Assembly (NCBI GenBank): GCA_016713405.1
Contig: JADJPF010000014.1
Location: 1 to 51,010, forward strand
Origin: Blastocatellia bacterium
GTDB taxonomy: Bacteria; Acidobacteriota; Blastocatellia; Chloracidobacteriales; JADJPF01
DNA: 51,010 nucleotides
Direction of reading: 5' to 3'
Shown here: piece after piece, positions 9,869-19,014 of the stretch
How positions within the stretch are numbered: position 1 is the stretch's first letter
Layout of the letters: every line of letters begins with the position of its first letter
Notes under the pieces: generated by a model
Told to the model about the DNA's origin: nothing
The model's input: the letters and a program-made list of their open reading frames with translations, nothing else
The model's database searches: none
Made by a program: the position numbers and the translations under genes

Positions 9869-11028
9869 TTAAAATCTTAAAGCTCTTACCCAACCATTAG
9901 TTTTGCTAATTTTATAATCTAGCGGAAACCGTGGGGATGACAACCGCCCAGGAATGATGGTCTGACACTTTGGACATTTACCATTTTGTAAAGAAAATTG
10001 CTTAATATGATAAGCATATCGTTCAATCAGTAGTTCATTACAATTATGACACCAAGTATTTTCCCATCCTCCGACACGACCCGCAACATTACCAATATAA
10101 ACATATTTTAGCCCAACTTTTCTTCCTGTTTCTGCTGCTTTAATTAGTGTTTTTATATTAGTATTTTCCTTGTCAAGCATTTTGTAATCGCTATGAAAAG
10201 CTGTTAAATGCCAGGAATAAAAGGATCTACAGAAACTAGGAATTCTGCCATTTCTTGTAGCTCTTCTTGAGAGTCATTAAAGTCAGGTATTACTAAAGTA
10301 ACAATTTCTAGCCAAAACCCTCTAGCCTTTAAGCCTTGAATAGTTTCTAGCACATTAACTAGTAATCCTCCTAGTTCCCTATAATTTTTATCCCGAAAGC
10401 TTTTTAAGTCTACTTTGTAAAGGTCTACCCAAGGTTGTAAATAATCTAAAACTTCTGGCGTACCATTTCCATTAGAAACATATGCTGTCAAAAAACCTCT
10501 TTCTTTAGCTTGCTTAAAAATAGAGACTGCCCATTCACTAGTAATTAAAGGCTCATTATAAGTAGAAGTCACAGTAGAAACGCCTTCCCTTTCAGCCATA
10601 TCTAGCATTTGTTCAGCAGAAATTGTTTTAGCAGGAGCTACAGCATTAGGGTCACGTAGGACTTGTGATGTAATCCAATTTTGACAGTAATCACAATGTA
10701 GGTCACATCCCAGCATACCAAAGCTTAAGGCATCTGTAGCGGGCATAGCATGAAAAAAAAGGTTTTTTTCTGTTGGATCACATTGAAGCCCTGCAACATA
10801 TCCCCAGGGAACATATAATTTGCCACCTTCATTAAAACGTACCTTGCAAACACCTGCTAAACCATCTGCAATACGGCAACGATGACCACAGGAGTAACAA
10901 AATACTTTATTATCAGCTAGTTGCTCATAAAGTTCGCCTTCATGAGTATATTTAGCTAAAACATCACCAATAACTTTTAATTTTGCACGTTTTTCTTCTC
11001 GTGATCCTTGATTAGATATATTAGACAT
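9869..11028 (-). CDS. amrS: AmmeMemoRadiSam system radical SAM enzyme AmrS (frameshifted)
   Basis: A radical SAM protein from ATG 11028 (MSNISNQGSREEKRAKL). It shows VFCYSCGHRCRIADGLAGVCKVRFN, the N-terminal Cys-rich region typical of AmrS; FGMLGCDLHCDYCQNW with the CxxxCxxC iron-sulfur motif near residue 113; TSTYNEPLITSEWAV; TAYVSNGNGTPEVLDYL; and VDLYKVDLKSFRDKNYREL. The frame breaks near 10205 and resumes as PWHLTAFHSDYKML... A C-terminal zinc-ribbon-like part follows (TWCHNCNELLIERY, GKCPKCQTIIPGRL), ending NGWVRALRF at 9869. The chemistry of this protein is not established. Its usual partners AmrA (Memo) and AmrB (AMMECR1) are not in the window. It is convergent with the MNIO pair. Confidence 0.85.
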
Positions 11029-11241
11029 AAATATTGCTCCTTAAAAAACCTTTATCTATATTATTTTAGCTTAATCTCTTAAAGATTTGCCTGCAAGAAA
11101 AACGCTTAAGATCACTTAAAATTTATTTTATTAAATTAATAGAAAATTTTTCCTAAATCCTATTGCTTATAAAGTATGTTTGATAGTAGCCTAGCAAATT
11201 ATTACCAAGTTAAAACCAAGTTAAAATATGGAGAAACCACT

Positions 11242-12102
11242 ATGCTTAATATGGCATTGCGTCTTATAGGTTCTCAACTTGATGCTAGTGTAGATAAAGA
11301 GATTAAACGCAGATTAAAACGTGTACCCACACCATTAAATGAATACAATTATGATGCTTGGGGCTTTCATCCAGAAATGGCTCAATATGGCTTACAACTT
11401 TGTGTTTGGCTTTACCGCTATTATTGGCGTACAGAAGTTTTTGGTATTGACAAAGTTCCTTCAGGACGGGTTTTATTAATTGGTAATCATAGCGGACAAA
11501 TGCCAATGGATGGCCTAAATATTGCTGCTGCAATGCTTATGGATGCTGATCCTCCAAGACTTGTTAGAACAATGATTGAACGTTGGTTTGGAACTATGCC
11601 TTTGGTTAGCACTTTTGTGGCCCGTCATGGTCAAATTTTAGGCGACCCTCAAAACTGTGTTAAATTACTAGAAAATGATGAATGTGTACTGGTATTTCCT
11701 GAAGGGGCTAAAGGTTCTGGAAAGCTTTGGTATGATCGTTATACTTTAGTAGATTTTGGCTTAGGTTTTATGCGAATAGCACTAAAAACTAATACTCCAA
11801 TAGTCCCTATAAGCATCATTGGAGGCGAAGAGCAGATGCCATCTTTTTATGACGCTAAACCTCTAGCAAAACTTTTAGGACTACCTTATTTTCCTATTAC
11901 ACCTACTTTTCCTTGGCTAGGACTGCTTGGATTTGTGCCATTTCCAACCAAATACCGCATTTATTTTGGCGACCCTCTTTATTTTGAAGGTGATGGAAAT
12001 GAAACTGACTCTGTTGTACAAAAGAAAGTTGATATAGTAAAAGCTAAGATTTTAGAAAATATTTCCTATGGTTTATCCAAACGTAAACACATTTTTTGGT
12101 AA
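11242..12102 (+). CDS. PlsC-like lysophospholipid acyltransferase
   Basis: This probably transfers a fatty acyl group to a glycerophosphate or lipid acceptor at the inner membrane. The start is set at ATG 11242 (MLNMALRLIGSQ), which has GGAG 8 bases upstream. The longer frame from 11176 lacks a ribosome binding site. The acyltransferase motifs are in order: GNHSGQMPMD near residue 82 (H-x4/5-D catalytic pair), a middle region with WFGTMPLVSTFVARHGQILG, and VFPEGAKGSGKLW near residue 152 (substrate phosphate motif). TPIVPISIIGGEEQMP is the last conserved block. About 286 residues. The next gene follows after 26 bases on the same strand, an acyltransferase plus SDR/epimerase pairing that suggests a shared lipid or envelope pathway. 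The exact acceptor is unknown. Confidence 0.85.
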   Translation: MLNMALRLIGSQLDASVDKEIKRRLKRVPTPLNEYNYDAWGFHPEMAQYGLQLCVWLYRYYWRTEVFGIDKVPSGRVLLIGNHSGQMPMDGLNIAAAMLMDADPPRLVRTMIERWFGTMPLVSTFVARHGQILGDPQNCVKLLENDECVLVFPEGAKGSGKLWYDRYTLVDFGLGFMRIALKTNTPIVPISIIGGEEQMPSFYDAKPLAKLLGLPYFPITPTFPWLGLLGFVPFPTKYRIYFGDPLYFEGDGNETDSVVQKKVDIVKAKILENISYGLSKRKHIFW

Positions 12103-12128
12103 TATTTTTATGAGGGCAAAAAATTTTT

Positions 12129-13058
12129 ATGCTGCGTAAAAAGGTTTTAATTACTGGTATTTCTGGCGGTTTAGCTAATCAAGTTGCTGAAATGATTCCT
12201 AAAAATTGGGATATTGTTGGCGTAGGACTTAGAGATTTACGTCCGGTTAAAGGCCGACAAATAGAATTTCATCGCCTAGACATTACTAAAAACAAACTAG
12301 AAGATATTTTTCGCCGCCGTCAAGTTGATTGCGTTATTCATATGGCAGTTAATGACAATCCTCGCCTACCTATCAAACAACGCCATCATATAAATGTTGT
12401 TGGTACAATGAAATTACTAGAAGATTGTGAACGTTATGAGGTTAAAAAGGTTGTTCTGCTTTCTAGTGCTACAGTCTATGGAGCAGATCCCAACAATCCA
12501 GTTTATATAACGGAAGATTTCCCATTGAAAGTTACCCAACGTTATTCAGAAATTAGCGATAAAGTAGAATTTGATTCTTATTGCCGTTCCTGGATGTATA
12601 AAAACCCCCAAATTTCAACAATTATACTTCGCCCATGTCATATTATTGGCTCGCATGTACATAATAATCTTACTAGCTACTTACGCTTAAAGTATATACC
12701 TATTCCATTAGGTTTTGATCCAATGATGCAAGTAATTCATGAAATTGATATGGCAAGGGCAATAAATGCTTGTTTAAGATATAACCATAGTGGAATTTAT
12801 AATATAGTTGGCCCAGGTGAACTTCCCTTAACAGAACTTATTAATATTGTTGGAGGCATGCCAATACCAGTGCTTCATGTTGTAGGTTATTCAGCCTTGC
12901 AAGCCTTGTGGTCATTAGGAATTGGGCCGCTACCTGCTCCCCAAGTCGAATATTTAATGTATCCTTGTATTATTGATGGAACACGTTTTCAAAAAGACTT
13001 TCACTTCCGCCCACAACTTTCTTTAAGTGAAACTTTGCGGGCTACAGTTCTTTACTAG
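12129..13058 (+). CDS. NAD-dependent epimerase/dehydratase (extended SDR)
   Basis: The protein opens with KKVLITGISGGLANQVAE, a Rossmann glycine motif near residues 10-16. CVIHMAVNDNPRLPIKQRHHINVVGTMKLLEDC (NAD-site and helix regions) and VVLLSSATVYGADPNNP (catalytic Ser/Thr strand) follow. A Tyr lies in QRYSEISDKVEFD, although the normal YxxxK spacing is not clean here, so catalytic competence is uncertain. TIILRPCHIIG and GIYNIVGPGELPLTELINIVGG are the C-terminal substrate part. 309 residues, soluble. It is cotranscribed with the acyltransferase upstream. Only a weak GAGGG is visible about 13 bases before the ATG. The substrate is probably a nucleotide-sugar or lipid-linked group, by inference. 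Confidence 0.8.
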   Translation: MLRKKVLITGISGGLANQVAEMIPKNWDIVGVGLRDLRPVKGRQIEFHRLDITKNKLEDIFRRRQVDCVIHMAVNDNPRLPIKQRHHINVVGTMKLLEDCERYEVKKVVLLSSATVYGADPNNPVYITEDFPLKVTQRYSEISDKVEFDSYCRSWMYKNPQISTIILRPCHIIGSHVHNNLTSYLRLKYIPIPLGFDPMMQVIHEIDMARAINACLRYNHSGIYNIVGPGELPLTELINIVGGMPIPVLHVVGYSALQALWSLGIGPLPAPQVEYLMYPCIIDGTRFQKDFHFRPQLSLSETLRATVLY

Positions 13059-13099
13059 AAAAATTTTTTTTAGCTGGCAAATCTAATCAACCTGACGTT

Positions 13100-15949
13100 T
13101 TAAGCTTCTTGCAAAACTCCTGATAAATGCTCATGCAGAAATTTGCCTGTGTAAGAATTGACACTTTCAATAATTTCTTCTGGTCGGCCAGTAGCAACCA
13201 CATAGCCTCCTTCATCCCCACCTTCAGGGCCTAGATCAATTACCCAATCAGCCGTTTTTATAACATCTAAATTATGCTCAATAATTACAATTGTAGCCCC
13301 AGCATCTATCAAGCGACGAAAAGACATCAACAACTTATTAATATCATCAAAATGTAGTCCTGTAGTCGGCTCATCAAAAATAAATAAAGTTCGCTCACTT
13401 GTCCGTTTGGCTAGATATGAAGCTAGTTTTACTCTCTGTGCTTCACCACCTGATAATGTAGTAGCAGATTGTCCTAATCGTAGATAACCTAGTCCAACAT
13501 CATCTAATACTTTTAATCGGTTAGTAATTCTTGGGACACTAGCAAAAAAGCTCATTGCTTCCCTAACCGTTAAGCGTAAAACCTCATGAATATTACGGTT
13601 ACGGTATTTAACCTCTAATAAACTAGCCTTAAAACGAGTTCCTTTGCATTCTTCGCAAACAAGTTCAACATCAGCTAAAAACTGCATTTCTACCGTAATT
13701 GTCCCATCTCCTTGGCAAGTTTCGCAGCGTCCACCAGGAACATTAAAACTAAAATGGCTAGCATCATAACCACGTGATTTAGCTTCTTTAGTGCTAGCAA
13801 AAACTTCTCGGATTACATCATAAACCTTAATATAAGTAACAGGATTTGACCTTGGAGTCCGACCAATTGGAGATTGATCAACTAAAATAATTTCTGCTAA
13901 ATGTTTACTACCATCTATTTGACGACAATTACCAACTTTTTCTTGCCATTCACCACGTTGTTTTTTTAGATTTGCATAAATTACATCATGCACTAGCGTA
14001 GATTTACCAGATCCAGAAACTCCAGTAATACAAGTCATTACACCAAGAGGAATTTTTACATCAATATTTTTTAAGTTATGTTCTTTAGCTCCAAAAATAT
14101 GTAAGTATTTTTCACCTATTGGACGACGTAGCTTTGGAGTTTTAACTTCTAGCTCTGAACGTAGATATTTAGCAGTTAATGAATTTTCTTGTTTTAGTAG
14201 CTGATTAAAAGTGCCTTGAAAAACAATTTCGCCTCCAAATTCCCCTGCTCCAAGTCCAACATCTACCACATAATCAGCCGATTTAATCATTGCTGTTTCA
14301 TGTTCTACAACTAAAACCGTATTACCAATATCACGAAGATTTTTTAAGATATTGATTAAGCGTTGATTGTCGCGTGGATGTAACCCAATACTAGGTTCAT
14401 CTAAAACATAAAGTGCGCCAACTAAACTAGCTCCTAAATTAGTAGCTAGCTGGATTCTTTGAGATTCTCCACCTGATAATGTACTAGCTAATCTATCTAA
14501 TGTTAAATAATCTAGTCCAACATCCAAGAGAAAATGCAAACGACGTTTTATTTCAAGTAACAAGCGATCTGCAATAGCTAATTCTGTTTCTGTTAAAAAA
14601 AGTGTGTCAAAAAATTTAGCAGCCTGGCTAACATTAAAAGCTAGCACTTGAGACAAGCTATAGTCAGCTATTTTGATATTGCGCGCTTCCTGGCGTAGTC
14701 GTCCGCCTCCACAATCATAACAAGTAGTATAACCACGATACTTGCTTAAAAGCACCCGGATATGTAATTTATATTTTTTAGTCTCTAACCAATCAAAAAA
14801 ACCTTTAACACCCATCCATTTTGCTTTGCTATCACCTTGGATAATTAATTGCTGGTGTTGAGGGCTTAGGTCTTGAAAAGCAATATTTTGTGGAATTTGT
14901 GCTTTTTCACAGTATTCTTTCATTTCATCTAAAGCCCAATCAAATTGAGCTTTAGTCCAAGGATCAATGGCTCCAGCCAATAAACTAAGCTGACGATTAG
15001 GAATTATTAAATCTAAATCTATTCCTATAGTATTACCAAAACCCTGACAAGTAGAACAAGCACCATAATGGTTATTAAATGAAAATAACCTAGGTTCAGG
15101 TACAGGGTAAATTACATTACAAGTTTTGCAGGCATATTTTTCACTAAAGTAAAACTCTTTTTCTGGCAAGTTTTGATTTGCTAAAGTATAAATTTTTGTT
15201 TGACCATTACCAGATTGGTAACAAGTTTCTATAGAATCAATTAGCCGTTGTCTAATGTCAGCCTTTATAGCAAGGCGATCAACTAAAACACAAACATCTG
15301 TTAAACTATCGCCTGTAAAGCTATCAGGTGTTTGAAGCTCAATAATTTGGCCTTGATGATAAAGACGTGTAAAGCCTTGCTGCATTAAGCTCATTAGTTG
15401 GGCTTGCAGGTGTCTAGCTTGATCTTTTTTCTTAGTAGATTTACTAGTTTCTGTTTCACTTACAGCAGGAAAACCTATAAAAAAGCGTGTACCTTCAGGC
15501 AAGCTAAGTATTTCATCAGCAATACTTTCTGGAGTATCACGTTTAACTAACTGACCACATAAATGACAATAAGATTTACCTATTCTGGCAAAAAGTAACC
15601 TTAAATAATCAAAAATTTCCGTTTGAGTAGCAACGGTTGATCTAGGGTTACGAGAACTATTTTTTTGACTAATAGCTATGGCTGGACAAATACCTATTAC
15701 CTCATCAACATCTGGTTTATCCATTCTTTCTAAAAATTGACGAGCATAAGCTGATAGTGATTCTACGTAACGGCGTTGACCTTCGGCATAAATAGTATCA
15801 AAGGCTAAAGAAGTCTTTCCTGAGCCTGAAACCCCTGTTACAACAGTTAGTTTGTTTAATTTAATATCTACAGAAACATTTTTAAGATTATGTACTCTGG
15901 AACGTTTTACTAAAATCCATTCTGATAAATTATCTATTTTGCTACTCAT
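13100..15949 (-). CDS. uvrA: Excinuclease ABC subunit A
   Basis: Damage-recognition ATPase of nucleotide excision repair, forming a dimer that loads UvrB at lesions. The 949-residue length is normal and the frame is intact over 2.85 kb. Walker A GVSGSGKTSLAF is at residues 39-50, followed by AEGQRRYVESLSAYARQFL. The first zinc module has CHLCG near residue 134 and CKTC further on. The first signature LSGGESQRIQLA is near 490, the second Walker A GVSGSGKSTLVHD near 645, the zinc finger CETCQGDGTI with CEECKGTRF near 741, and LSGGEAQRVKLASYLAKR near 831, then LFIFDEPTTGLHFDD. All ATPase and zinc motifs are present. The start MSSKIDNLSEW has only a weak AAGAAG upstream. No LexA box was noticed in the 259-base gap before rplS. 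Confidence 0.98.
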   Translation of the reverse strand: MSSKIDNLSEWILVKRSRVHNLKNVSVDIKLNKLTVVTGVSGSGKTSLAFDTIYAEGQRRYVESLSAYARQFLERMDKPDVDEVIGICPAIAISQKNSSRNPRSTVATQTEIFDYLRLLFARIGKSYCHLCGQLVKRDTPESIADEILSLPEGTRFFIGFPAVSETETSKSTKKKDQARHLQAQLMSLMQQGFTRLYHQGQIIELQTPDSFTGDSLTDVCVLVDRLAIKADIRQRLIDSIETCYQSGNGQTKIYTLANQNLPEKEFYFSEKYACKTCNVIYPVPEPRLFSFNNHYGACSTCQGFGNTIGIDLDLIIPNRQLSLLAGAIDPWTKAQFDWALDEMKEYCEKAQIPQNIAFQDLSPQHQQLIIQGDSKAKWMGVKGFFDWLETKKYKLHIRVLLSKYRGYTTCYDCGGGRLRQEARNIKIADYSLSQVLAFNVSQAAKFFDTLFLTETELAIADRLLLEIKRRLHFLLDVGLDYLTLDRLASTLSGGESQRIQLATNLGASLVGALYVLDEPSIGLHPRDNQRLINILKNLRDIGNTVLVVEHETAMIKSADYVVDVGLGAGEFGGEIVFQGTFNQLLKQENSLTAKYLRSELEVKTPKLRRPIGEKYLHIFGAKEHNLKNIDVKIPLGVMTCITGVSGSGKSTLVHDVIYANLKKQRGEWQEKVGNCRQIDGSKHLAEIILVDQSPIGRTPRSNPVTYIKVYDVIREVFASTKEAKSRGYDASHFSFNVPGGRCETCQGDGTITVEMQFLADVELVCEECKGTRFKASLLEVKYRNRNIHEVLRLTVREAMSFFASVPRITNRLKVLDDVGLGYLRLGQSATTLSGGEAQRVKLASYLAKRTSERTLFIFDEPTTGLHFDDINKLLMSFRRLIDAGATIVIIEHNLDVIKTADWVIDLGPEGGDEGGYVVATGRPEEIIESVNSYTGKFLHEHLSGVLQEA

Positions 15950-16208
15950 TACTAAATACTTCTTTTACTGAAAGGTTGATAGGTTAAAAATTTACTACTT
16001 AAGCCAAATTATAAGCATAACACAGCTATAATTTGCTGTAAGTTCTTCTTAGCGTGATTTGTCCAGGAGGTAGAGTAAGAAATACTAGGAAAGAGATTTA
16101 GAAGCAATTAACTAAGCATAAAAGAGACAGACACAAAAAACTGCTTACTAAAAACAATTTTTTATGTCTAGTCTTTTAGATCTCGGTTTTACACCCAAGT
16201 GTTTAACA

Positions 16209-16598
16209 CTAGGATGATTTAGCAGCTTTAGCGGCTCTAGCACCTTTTTCTGTGCGGGTATCAAGTTCACGAATACGAGCAGCTTTACCTCGTAACTCGC
16301 GCAAGTAGTATAATTTAGCACGGCGTACTTTACCAAGTCTAATAACATCAATATGATCAATGATAGTTGCATGTAGTGGGAAGATTCTTTCTACACCAAC
16401 GCCAAAGCTAATTTTACGTACAGTTACAGTTTCTCTAATACCACCATGTTTACGGGCTATTACTACACCTTCATAAACTTGAAGGCGTTCTTTATCACCT
16501 TCTTTAATTCTTACATGTACTCTAATAGTATCCCCAGGGCCAAAGCTTGGCACAGTGCGCATACCTTTTTTTTCTAGTGCATCTATAGTTGGGTTCAT
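16209..16598 (-). CDS. rplS: 50S ribosomal protein L19
   Basis: The protein lies at the 30S-50S interface. It has 129 residues beginning MNPTIDALEKKGMRTVP, then FGPGDTIRVHVRIKEGDKERLQVYEGVVIARKHGGI, the conserved L19 core, SFGVGVERIFPLHATIIDHIDV and RRAKLYYLRELRGKAARI, with a basic C-terminus. The usual rpsP-rimM-trmD neighbours are absent: upstream lies a divergent aminotransferase, and uvrA lies downstream after a 259-base gap. The start codon is preceded by GGCGG, directly adjacent, while a perfect AAGGAGG lies 49 bases upstream, separated by a hairpin (see leader). Confidence 0.97.
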   Translation of the reverse strand: MNPTIDALEKKGMRTVPSFGPGDTIRVHVRIKEGDKERLQVYEGVVIARKHGGIRETVTVRKISFGVGVERIFPLHATIIDHIDVIRLGKVRRAKLYYLRELRGKAARIRELDTRTEKGARAAKAAKSS

Positions 16599-16654
16599 CC
16601 GCCTTCATTCAGTACCTACCAAGATTTTGGTTTTCTAATTGGTACTGCCTCCTT
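16599..16654 (-). promoter_or_regulatory. rplS 5' leader hairpin with detached Shine-Dalgarno
   Basis: On the minus strand a perfect AAGGAGG (16654-16648) is followed at once by CAGTACC (16647-16641). An inner hairpin follows (ACCAA, 4-base loop, TTGGT, at 16631-16618) and then GGTACTG (16616-16610), which pairs perfectly with CAGTACC. Eleven bases separate the hairpin from the ATG. If folded, the hairpin would loop out about 38 bases and bring AAGGAGG within normal reach of the start. Autoregulatory leaders of ribosomal protein genes, including L19, are known, so an L19-binding or translation-control role is a reasonable inference. Confidence 0.5.
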
Positions 16655-16881
16655 ACAAACTTAAAATTAAAACTGGTAATTAAATAATGTTGGTTCGCTA
16701 GTGCGAGGAAAACGCTAATTTTGCCTTTAATCCTTTATCAAATCAACCTATTTTGGAGAAAGACTTTATATTTATTAAATCTAGGAAAAAGTCAGACATA
16801 ATTTACAGCTAAATTATCTTTTCCTATAATTGGTCTTTTGTAAAAAATATTAAATTTTGTTGTGTTACATAGGAGGCTTTA

Positions 16882-18047
16882 GTGTCTGCTGTTACTTCAT
16901 TTTCTATTGCAGAGCGATTTAGCGATGTTGGATTTTCTGAAATTGTTATTATTCGTAACAAAATTTTAGCAATGAAACGAGAAGGTCATCAAATATTTCA
17001 ATTTGAAGGTGGTGAACCTTTCCCTAATACCCCGCAAATTATTAAAGATGCCTGTTCACAAGCTCTAGCAGACAATAAAACCCGCTATGCTCCTTCTAGT
17101 GGTATTCCTGAACTTTTAGCAGCATTAACTGCTAAATTAAATAAAAAAAATAAGATCCCAGCAGAATCTAGTCATGTAATTGTGGTTGCAGGTGGATGCA
17201 TGGACTATTTGCAGCATTCCAAGCAGTTCTTGACCCTGAGGATGAAGTTTTGCTTTTTTCTCCTTATTGGACACCTACAAAAGATTTAATCTCAATGACT
17301 GGTGGTAAAACAGTTTTAGTCAACACCTTAAAAGCTATTAAAGAAGGTATTAGCGCAACGCTTAAAGCCCATTTAACTAGTAAAACTCGTTTGCTTTGCT
17401 TATCCTCTCCCCAAAATCCAACAGGTATTGTTTTTAATAAAGAGCAAATGCAAGAAATTGCTAACTTTGTTCAAACACATAATTTATTAGTTATTTCTGA
17501 TGAAGCTTATGAAGATATTGTTTATGACCAAGAACATATTTCTATAGCTTCTTTTCCAGAAATGTATAGACGAACTCTTTCTTGTTTTACCTTTTCAAAG
17601 TCCTATGCAATGACAGGTTGGAGATTAGGTTATACAGTTGCTCCAGAGCCTTTTATTACTGCAATGAAGCAGTCTGTACTTTACTCAACCAATGGTGTTA
17701 GCACCCCAACACAATGGGCAGGTCTAGCAGCAATCACGCAAGTATCAGGCTTTATAGAAGAAAATTTAGCAATTTATCGCCAAAGACGTGATCTGTTAGT
17801 AAATGGTCTAAATGAGCTAGGTTTTGATTGTGCAATGCCTGGCGGGGCTTTTTATGCTTTTCCTAGCATTAAAAGATTTGGTAAAAGTAGTCGTGAAGTA
17901 GCGGCAATGCTACTTTCAGAAGCTAAAATTGCTACTGTACCGGGAAATGTTTTTGGCCCTGACGGTGAGGGACATTTGCGCTTTTCCTATTCTGTTTCAG
18001 TAGAAACAATTGCTGCTGGACTAGAAGCTTTAAGAAAATTTGCGTGA
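16882..18047 (+). CDS. PLP-dependent class I/II aminotransferase (frameshifted)
   Basis: GTG start at 16882 with a perfect AGGAGG 5 bases before it (16871-16876). Fold type I aminotransferase, probably aspartate-aminotransferase-like. FEGGEPFPNTPQIIKDA and TRYAPSSGIPELLAAL form the N-terminal part. VVAGGMHGLFAAFQAVLDPEDEVLLFSPYWTPT continues in a second frame, so one extra base lies near 17195-17205. LSSPQNPTGIVFNKEQ, VISDEAYEDIVYD (cofactor Asp and Tyr), FSKSYAMTGWRLGY (PLP lysine near residue 239) and HLRFSYSVSVETI (substrate-carboxylate Arg) follow. Apart from one indel the 388-residue protein is complete. The stop overlaps the thiL start (GTGA), so the two are coupled. Amino-acid specificity cannot be read from the sequence. 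Confidence 0.88.
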
Positions 18048-19014
18048 AAAAGGAATTTGAATTTATTGACTACTTGCGCAATCAAATATCTGATAAGCCA
18101 GCAGATTTAATAGCTGGAATTGGGGATGATGCTGCAATCTTTACAACTCCTAAGAATTATCAAAATTTAATTAGTACAGACTTATTAATAGAAGATATTC
18201 ACTTTAAATTAGAATATACTCCAGCCAATTTATTAGGCTATAAAGCTTTAGCTGTTAACTTAAGCGATATAGCTGCAATGGGAGGTGAGGCTAAGTATTT
18301 TTTGCTTAGTATTGCGCGGCCCAAAACTTTATCAGACGAATTTCTAATAGATTTACTTTCGGGAATGTTTGAGCTAGCTAAAAAATATAAGGTAAGTTTA
18401 ATAGGTGGTGATACTAGTGGATCAGTAAACAAGCTTTTCCTTAATTTAACAATCCTTGGAGAGTCTCTTGTTAATCAAGCAGTTATGCGAAGTGGAGCAA
18501 AACCAGGGGATGAAATTTATATATCAGGAAAATTAGGCGGAGCAGCGTTAGGACTAGAATTACTTCAAAAGGAAAACGTCTTACAGACAAGAGTTTAACA
18601 GAAATAGAAAAGTCAGCTTTACTAGCACAACTTAAAGCAGAGCCAAGACTAGACTTAGCTAGCCAACTAGTTAAAAATCAATTAATTACAGCAATGATTG
18701 ATATTTCTGATGGTCTATCTTCAGACCTTGGACATATTTGTAAGGAAAGTCGGGTTGGAGCAATAATTGATTCTGCGCTTTTACCTCTTTTTGATAGTGC
18801 AAGAATGGATCAAGCTCTAAATGGTGGGGAGGATTACGAATTATTATTTACTGTGCCAGCCGAAAAAGCTAGTCAAATCAAAGAGTTAAGAGTACTTTTT
18901 CCTAATTTAACTATAACTAAAATTGGAGTAATTACTAGTGATTTAACAAAATGGTTAATTGCTCAAAATGGTCAAACTCCTCTTGAATCTCGCGGATACG
19001 ACCATTTTGGTTAA
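18044..19014 (+). CDS. thiL: Thiamine-monophosphate kinase (frameshifted)
   Basis: It phosphorylates thiamine monophosphate to the cofactor thiamine diphosphate using ATP. The GTG start at 18044 overlaps the aminotransferase stop (GTGA). Motifs: IAGIGDDAAIF (the GIGDDAA metal/ATP loop), ISTDLLIEDIHF, GYKALAVNLSDIAAMGG, LIGGDTSGS, MRSGAKPGDEIYISGKLGGAALGL. After one break near 18585 it continues AEPRLDLASQL, MIDISDGLSSDLGHI and ALNGGEDYELLFTVP. About 323 residues, normal length. It ends 4 bases inside the convergent sugar-kinase gene. No other thiamine gene or TPP riboswitch is visible here. Confidence 0.93.

Noticed and set aside
16185..16205. Small palindrome AGTGTTAAACACT after rplS as terminator
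   Set aside because: The stem is six base pairs with almost no loop and no T-run, so it is not a credible terminator.
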